From: JBKPNJ01 sp963695705
GTDB lineage: Bacteria > Actinomycetota > Actinomycetes > Propionibacteriales > Nocardioidaceae
Length of the DNA stretch: 64,000 nucleotides
Direction of reading: 5' to 3'
Assembly (NCBI GenBank): GCA_963695705.1
Contig: CAVOHB010000009.1
Location: 1,116,001 to 1,180,000, forward strand
Under the pieces are notes generated by a model, which saw only the letters and a program-made list of their open reading frames with translations, ran no database searches and was not told where the DNA came from. How positions within the stretch are numbered: position 1 is the stretch's first letter; every line of letters begins with the position of its first letter. This document shows, piece after piece, positions 60,931 to 64,000 of this stretch. The translations under genes and the position numbers were made by a program.

Positions 60931-62364
60931 CTACGCCAAAGCGAACCGCACGGTCCTCGTGGCGAGATCGGCCTCGACCAGCGTGACCGTCACCTCGTGA
61001 CCGAGCGGCAGGTCACGCTCTCCGTCAACCCGGGCACTCACCGCCGGATCGCGCAGCGCAACCCAACCCCGTTTCGGGTCGTTGCCGACCAGATCGGTCA
61101 CGACCCCGGTGAAGCGGCGGCCGACGTGCGGCGCCAGCACCCCAGCCTCGACCAGGTCGAGAACGGCGGCGTCGTACTGATGTCCCCGCCGGTCGGCTGC
61201 CTCCATCTCCTTCGGCAGGTCACGAAGCTTGCTCAGCGCCCAGTCGGGAACGGGATCGCCGGAGCACAGTGCCAGGCAGATCTCGCCGGCGTACCGGTCG
61301 GCGAGTCGTCGCAACGGCGCCGTGACGTGGGCGTACTCGGCTGCGAGCGCCGAGTGCTCGGGCTGCTCGGGAACGCGTCCCTCGAAGGCGACGTAGCCCG
61401 CACCTCGTAGCAACCCCGTGCAGGCGTCGAGCATCGCCGCGTGCGTCGGCACCGTCGGGTCCAGGCCGCGGATGAACTCCGGGTAGGACACCTCGGCGGG
61501 CCAGCGGATCTGCAGTGCCGCCGCCGTCCGGTGCAGCCGCGCAACCTCACGGGACCCGGCAGGCGGCATGGTGCGCAGCAGCCCGACCTGGCCATACATC
61601 ATCAACCGGGCGGCTGCCATGCCCGTCAGCAGCGAGATCTGCGCGTTCCACTCCTCCACCGGTAGCTGTGCGCGATACTGGAGCGACCACCGGTGCGGAG
61701 TGATGACGACTTCCTGCTCGGGCAGTGCGAGCGAGACCCCGCCGCGAACCTGGTCGCAACCACGGCGCAGACGGCCGACGTCGGCGAGCAGCCCCAACGT
61801 CGGCCGTGCATTGCCACGCTCGATCTCCCGCTGAGCGGCCGTGTAGCTGAGCTTCGCCCGGCTCAGCACCCGGGCCCGGTGCACGTCCACCTCGACGCAC
61901 TCGCCGGTCGAGTCGAGGTGGATCGTCCACAGCACGGCCGGGCGGACCTGCTCGGGAAGCAGGCTCGCGGCCCCCTCGCTGAGCACGGTCGGGTGCAGCG
62001 GGATCCGGTGATCGGCGCCGTAGAACGTCTCCCCGCGCCGATGCGCCTCCAGATCTACCGGGCCGTCGGCGGGAACGAACGCTGCGACGTCGGCGATCGC
62101 GTAGTGGACGCGATAGCCGCGGCCGCGCCGCTCGATATGCAGTGCCTGGTCCAGGTCCATCGAGCCTTCGGGATCGATGGTCAGGAACTGGATGTCGGTA
62201 CGGTCCCTGCCGGGAAGTGCGGGGGCCGCGGCGGACAGCTCCGCCGCCTTCAGCACCTCAGGCGGGAAATCGCCCGGTAGACCGAGCTCATCCTCGAGTG
62301 CGGTGAGCCGCGAACGCAGGTCCGAAGCGTCCGCACCCTCGATCCGCACGGTACGTCGGGCCAC
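60931..62364 (-). CDS. RNB-domain ribonuclease (RNase II/R family)
   Basis: 477 residues. 3'-5' exoribonuclease catalytic domain: DIQFLTIDPEGSMDLDQALH with the metal-binding Asp cluster, YAIADVAAFV, HRIPLHPTVLSEGAASLLP, and AEYAHVTAPLRRLADRY. A C-terminal S1-like beta domain follows (about 410-477). Much shorter than RNase R. Its stop is ten bases from rnpB; whether they share a transcript is not clear. Confidence 0.9.
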   Translation of the reverse strand: MARRTVRIEGADASDLRSRLTALEDELGLPGDFPPEVLKAAELSAAAPALPGRDRTDIQFLTIDPEGSMDLDQALHIERRGRGYRVHYAIADVAAFVPADGPVDLEAHRRGETFYGADHRIPLHPTVLSEGAASLLPEQVRPAVLWTIHLDSTGECVEVDVHRARVLSRAKLSYTAAQREIERGNARPTLGLLADVGRLRRGCDQVRGGVSLALPEQEVVITPHRWSLQYRAQLPVEEWNAQISLLTGMAAARLMMYGQVGLLRTMPPAGSREVARLHRTAAALQIRWPAEVSYPEFIRGLDPTVPTHAAMLDACTGLLRGAGYVAFEGRVPEQPEHSALAAEYAHVTAPLRRLADRYAGEICLALCSGDPVPDWALSKLRDLPKEMEAADRRGHQYDAAVLDLVEAGVLAPHVGRRFTGVVTDLVGNDPKRGWVALRDPAVSARVDGERDLPLGHEVTVTLVEADLATRTVRFALA

Positions 62365-62400
62365 GGATGAGTCCTTTCGACGTCGGGTGGGGCGGGCGGC

Positions 62401-63576
62401 TCAGCTATCGAGCGGGACCGGAGGGGGTGGATATGCGAACAGCTGGAGGGACGGCGTCCCGTCGGGATAGAACAGGATCTTGCTGGCAGACGCGGGCCGC
62501 AGCTCCATCCGGTAGATCGCGCGCAGCGGAGCCTCGAGGGCCTGCCTGACGAGCAGCTTGATCGGCGTCACGTGCGTCACCACGACCACAGTCTCTGCCG
62601 GACGCTCGGTGAGTACGCGATCGCGGAAGCGGTGGACCCGTACGGCGACGTCGGCGAACGACTCGCCGCCCGGCGGCGAAACATCCGTCGATCCCAGCCA
62701 GGCCCGCAGCTGCTCCGGCCACCCCGCCCTGACTTCAGCGAAAGTGTGGCCGTCCCACTCACCGAAGGCGGCCTCCGCGATGTCGTCGTCGAGCTCGACA
62801 TCGAGACCGAGTGAGCCGGCCACGATGGACGCCGTCTCCCGCGTCCGGCGCAGCGGTGACGAGATGACCGCGTTGATGCGGCCCTCTCCTCGCAGCCAGC
62901 CGGCCGCCGCCCCGGCTTGGGCCTTCCCGGCATCGTTGAGGCCCGGGTCATCGCCTCCGCTTCCGCTGAACCGCTTGGCGAGCGTGTGCAGCGTCGACCC
63001 GTGTCGGAGCAGGATCAGCGTGGTCGGTTTCCCCAGCTCGGCGTCCCAGCCGGGCAGGGTGTTCAGGCTCTCGGCCGCAGGAGAAGTGACGAGGTCCTGC
63101 GCGTTCTCCACCGGTCGGCCGGACGCACGGTCGAGCGCCTCGTTCACCAGCCGGTCCGCCTCTCGGTTGAGCTCCCGGGGTATCCATGTCCAGGTCACGC
63201 CTTCGGGTGCCAGCGAGTTGGCCTGGATGGCCAGCGGTTTGAGTCCGGGGTGCTTGATCCTCCAGCGGCCGGCCATCTGCTCGATGACGAGCTTGGAGTC
63301 CATCCGCACCTCGATCTCAGCCACATCCGGCGCGTGTCTGCGCAGCAGCTCGAGTCCGGCGATCAACCCGCGGTACTCGGCAACGTTGTTCGTAGCGGTC
63401 CCGATCGACTCGGACGCCTCGGCGATCACCTCACCGGTGTCGGCATCCTTCAGCACCGCGCCGAACGCGGCCGGGCCGGGGTTGCCGCGTGACCCTCCGT
63501 CGGCCTCGACGGTCACGCGCTGGCGCGCGTCTGCCTCGCTGCTGACGCGCTGGCGCGCGTCGGTGCTCCCGGCCAT
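62401..63576 (-). CDS. Bifunctional RNase H / histidine phosphatase
   Basis: 391 residues. RNase HI domain (about 22-150): VTVEADGGSRGNPGPAAFGA, NNVAEYRGLIAGL, and NREADRLVNEAL. A CobC-like histidine phosphatase domain follows (about 185-391): LILLRHGSTLHT, SSPLRRTRETA, FGEWDGHT, and VVTHVTPIKLL. Same architecture as mycobacterial Rv2228c. The ATG at 63576 overlaps the zinc-ribbon gene by one base (TGATG). An ARQRV repeat stands at the N terminus. Confidence 0.92.
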   Translation of the reverse strand: MAGSTDARQRVSSEADARQRVTVEADGGSRGNPGPAAFGAVLKDADTGEVIAEASESIGTATNNVAEYRGLIAGLELLRRHAPDVAEIEVRMDSKLVIEQMAGRWRIKHPGLKPLAIQANSLAPEGVTWTWIPRELNREADRLVNEALDRASGRPVENAQDLVTSPAAESLNTLPGWDAELGKPTTLILLRHGSTLHTLAKRFSGSGGDDPGLNDAGKAQAGAAAGWLRGEGRINAVISSPLRRTRETASIVAGSLGLDVELDDDIAEAAFGEWDGHTFAEVRAGWPEQLRAWLGSTDVSPPGGESFADVAVRVHRFRDRVLTERPAETVVVVTHVTPIKLLVRQALEAPLRAIYRMELRPASASKILFYPDGTPSLQLFAYPPPPVPLDS

Positions 63577-64000
63577 CAGACCCCGGACACCTGCGCACGC
63601 ACGAGAATCCGCCCGCACTCCTCGCAACGGACCACCTCGTTCGCGGGCGCGGTGATCATGCTGGCGAGGTCGGCGGGGTTGATCTCGAGGCTGCATCCGC
63701 CACACCGCTTCTGCTGCAGGGCGGCGGCTCCGACGCCTCCGCTCTGGCGGCGCAGCTTGTCGTACGCCTTGAGCAGATCGGCCGGGATGTCGCCGGCCGT
63801 CGTCGCCCGCTCGGACCGCCCCTCGGCGATCTCCGCATCGATCTGGGCTGTGGCCACGTCACGCGAGTCGGTCTCGGTGGCAAGCTCGGACTCGACGGCT
63901 CTGGATGCCCCTCGCACCTCTGTGAGCGTGGCCTGGGCGGTCTCCAGCTGCTCCATGACCTCCAGCTCGAGGTCCTCGAGTTCGCTGATCCTGCGGTTCA
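63576..64000 (-). CDS. Coiled-coil zinc-ribbon protein, partial
   Basis: The frame is open to the right edge, so the N terminus lies outside the window. The visible part is a coiled coil (RISELEDLELEVMEQLETAQ) followed by a C4 zinc ribbon with CGGC and CEEC. It matches the family encoded upstream of RNase H/phosphatase in actinobacteria (Rv2229c-like). Function not established; a nucleic-acid role is plausible. Confidence 0.88.
   Translation of the reverse strand, partial: NRRISELEDLELEVMEQLETAQATLTEVRGASRAVESELATETDSRDVATAQIDAEIAEGRSERATTAGDIPADLLKAYDKLRRQSGGVGAAALQQKRCGGCSLEINPADLASMITAPANEVVRCEECGRILVRAQVSGV

Noticed and set aside
1..64000. tRNA genes and insertion sequences
   Set aside because: No tRNA-like T-loop/acceptor combination and no transposase or integrase motif was found by reading; a covariance search would be needed to exclude them fully.

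Overview
High-GC (roughly 68-70 %) actinobacterial chromosome. Gene order follows the conserved Streptomyces/Mycobacterium core: respiratory oxidase genes, adenosine kinase, HesB protein, Psp cluster, leucyl aminopeptidase, lpd-sucB, lipA, glnA, glnE, glnA2, nadE, panB, map, rnpB, RNase H. Many GTG starts, 4-bp ATGA/GTGA overlaps and putative leaderless promoters fit Actinomycetota, perhaps a Propionibacteriales-type organism; I cannot name the genus. No tRNA, CRISPR array or transposase was recognised.

Layout. 0-5 kb: end of qcrB, an L,D-transpeptidase lipoprotein and ctaC-ctaD-ctaF. 5-10.7 kb: adenosine kinase, HesB-type protein, a PadR-regulated membrane protein, glycerate kinase, acetyltransferase. 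10.8-13.6 kb: PspA envelope-stress cluster with HtpX. 14.5-15.6 kb: frameshifted aldo/keto reductase. 15.9-22 kb: cobalamin riboswitch followed by a six-gene, mostly translationally coupled operon (secreted anchored protein, ECF T, double ATPase, ECF S, CobU, CobS) for corrinoid uptake and salvage. 22.5-35 kb: frameshifted gcvT, pepA, lpd, sucB, an epimerase, an ABC exporter where lipB would be expected, frameshifted lipA. 35-37 kb: glnA behind a complete GlnR operator. 37.3-40.6 kb: accessory stretch with repeats, a small regulator/membrane/small-protein cassette, a sigma factor and a hemerythrin protein. 40.7-46 kb: hydrolase, then flavoprotein-DUF1365-cyclopropane synthase beside a MerR/B12-domain regulator. 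46-52 kb: WhiB, glnE, amidotransferase, glnA2. 52-59 kb: nadE-panB, small enzymes, a histone-H1-like protein, map. 59.2-60.9 kb: a luciferase-like monooxygenase bracketed by a 29-bp repeat of the rnpB 3' end, then rnpB. 60.9-64 kb: RNB exonuclease, RNase H/phosphatase, zinc-ribbon protein.

Themes. Nitrogen control is concentrated here: glnA carries a GlnR operator and an adenylylation-type tyrosine, glnE is the modifying enzyme, and glnA2 has a second GlnR-like site. Cobalamin appears twice, as riboswitch-controlled uptake and as the probable ligand of the MerR regulator. Lipoate-linked genes are present, but lipA and gcvT carry single-base frameshifts and lipB is missing from its usual place.

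The most unusual signal is a family of short mosaic intergenic repeats at 10.7, 14.4, 22.1-22.5, 37.3-37.5 and 55.4 kb. They combine a roughly 90-bp module able to fold as a pseudoknot, two hairpin modules and tandem TGTCGGAT units. The second is the duplicated rnpB terminus around the monooxygenase gene, which looks like the footprint of site-specific integration.
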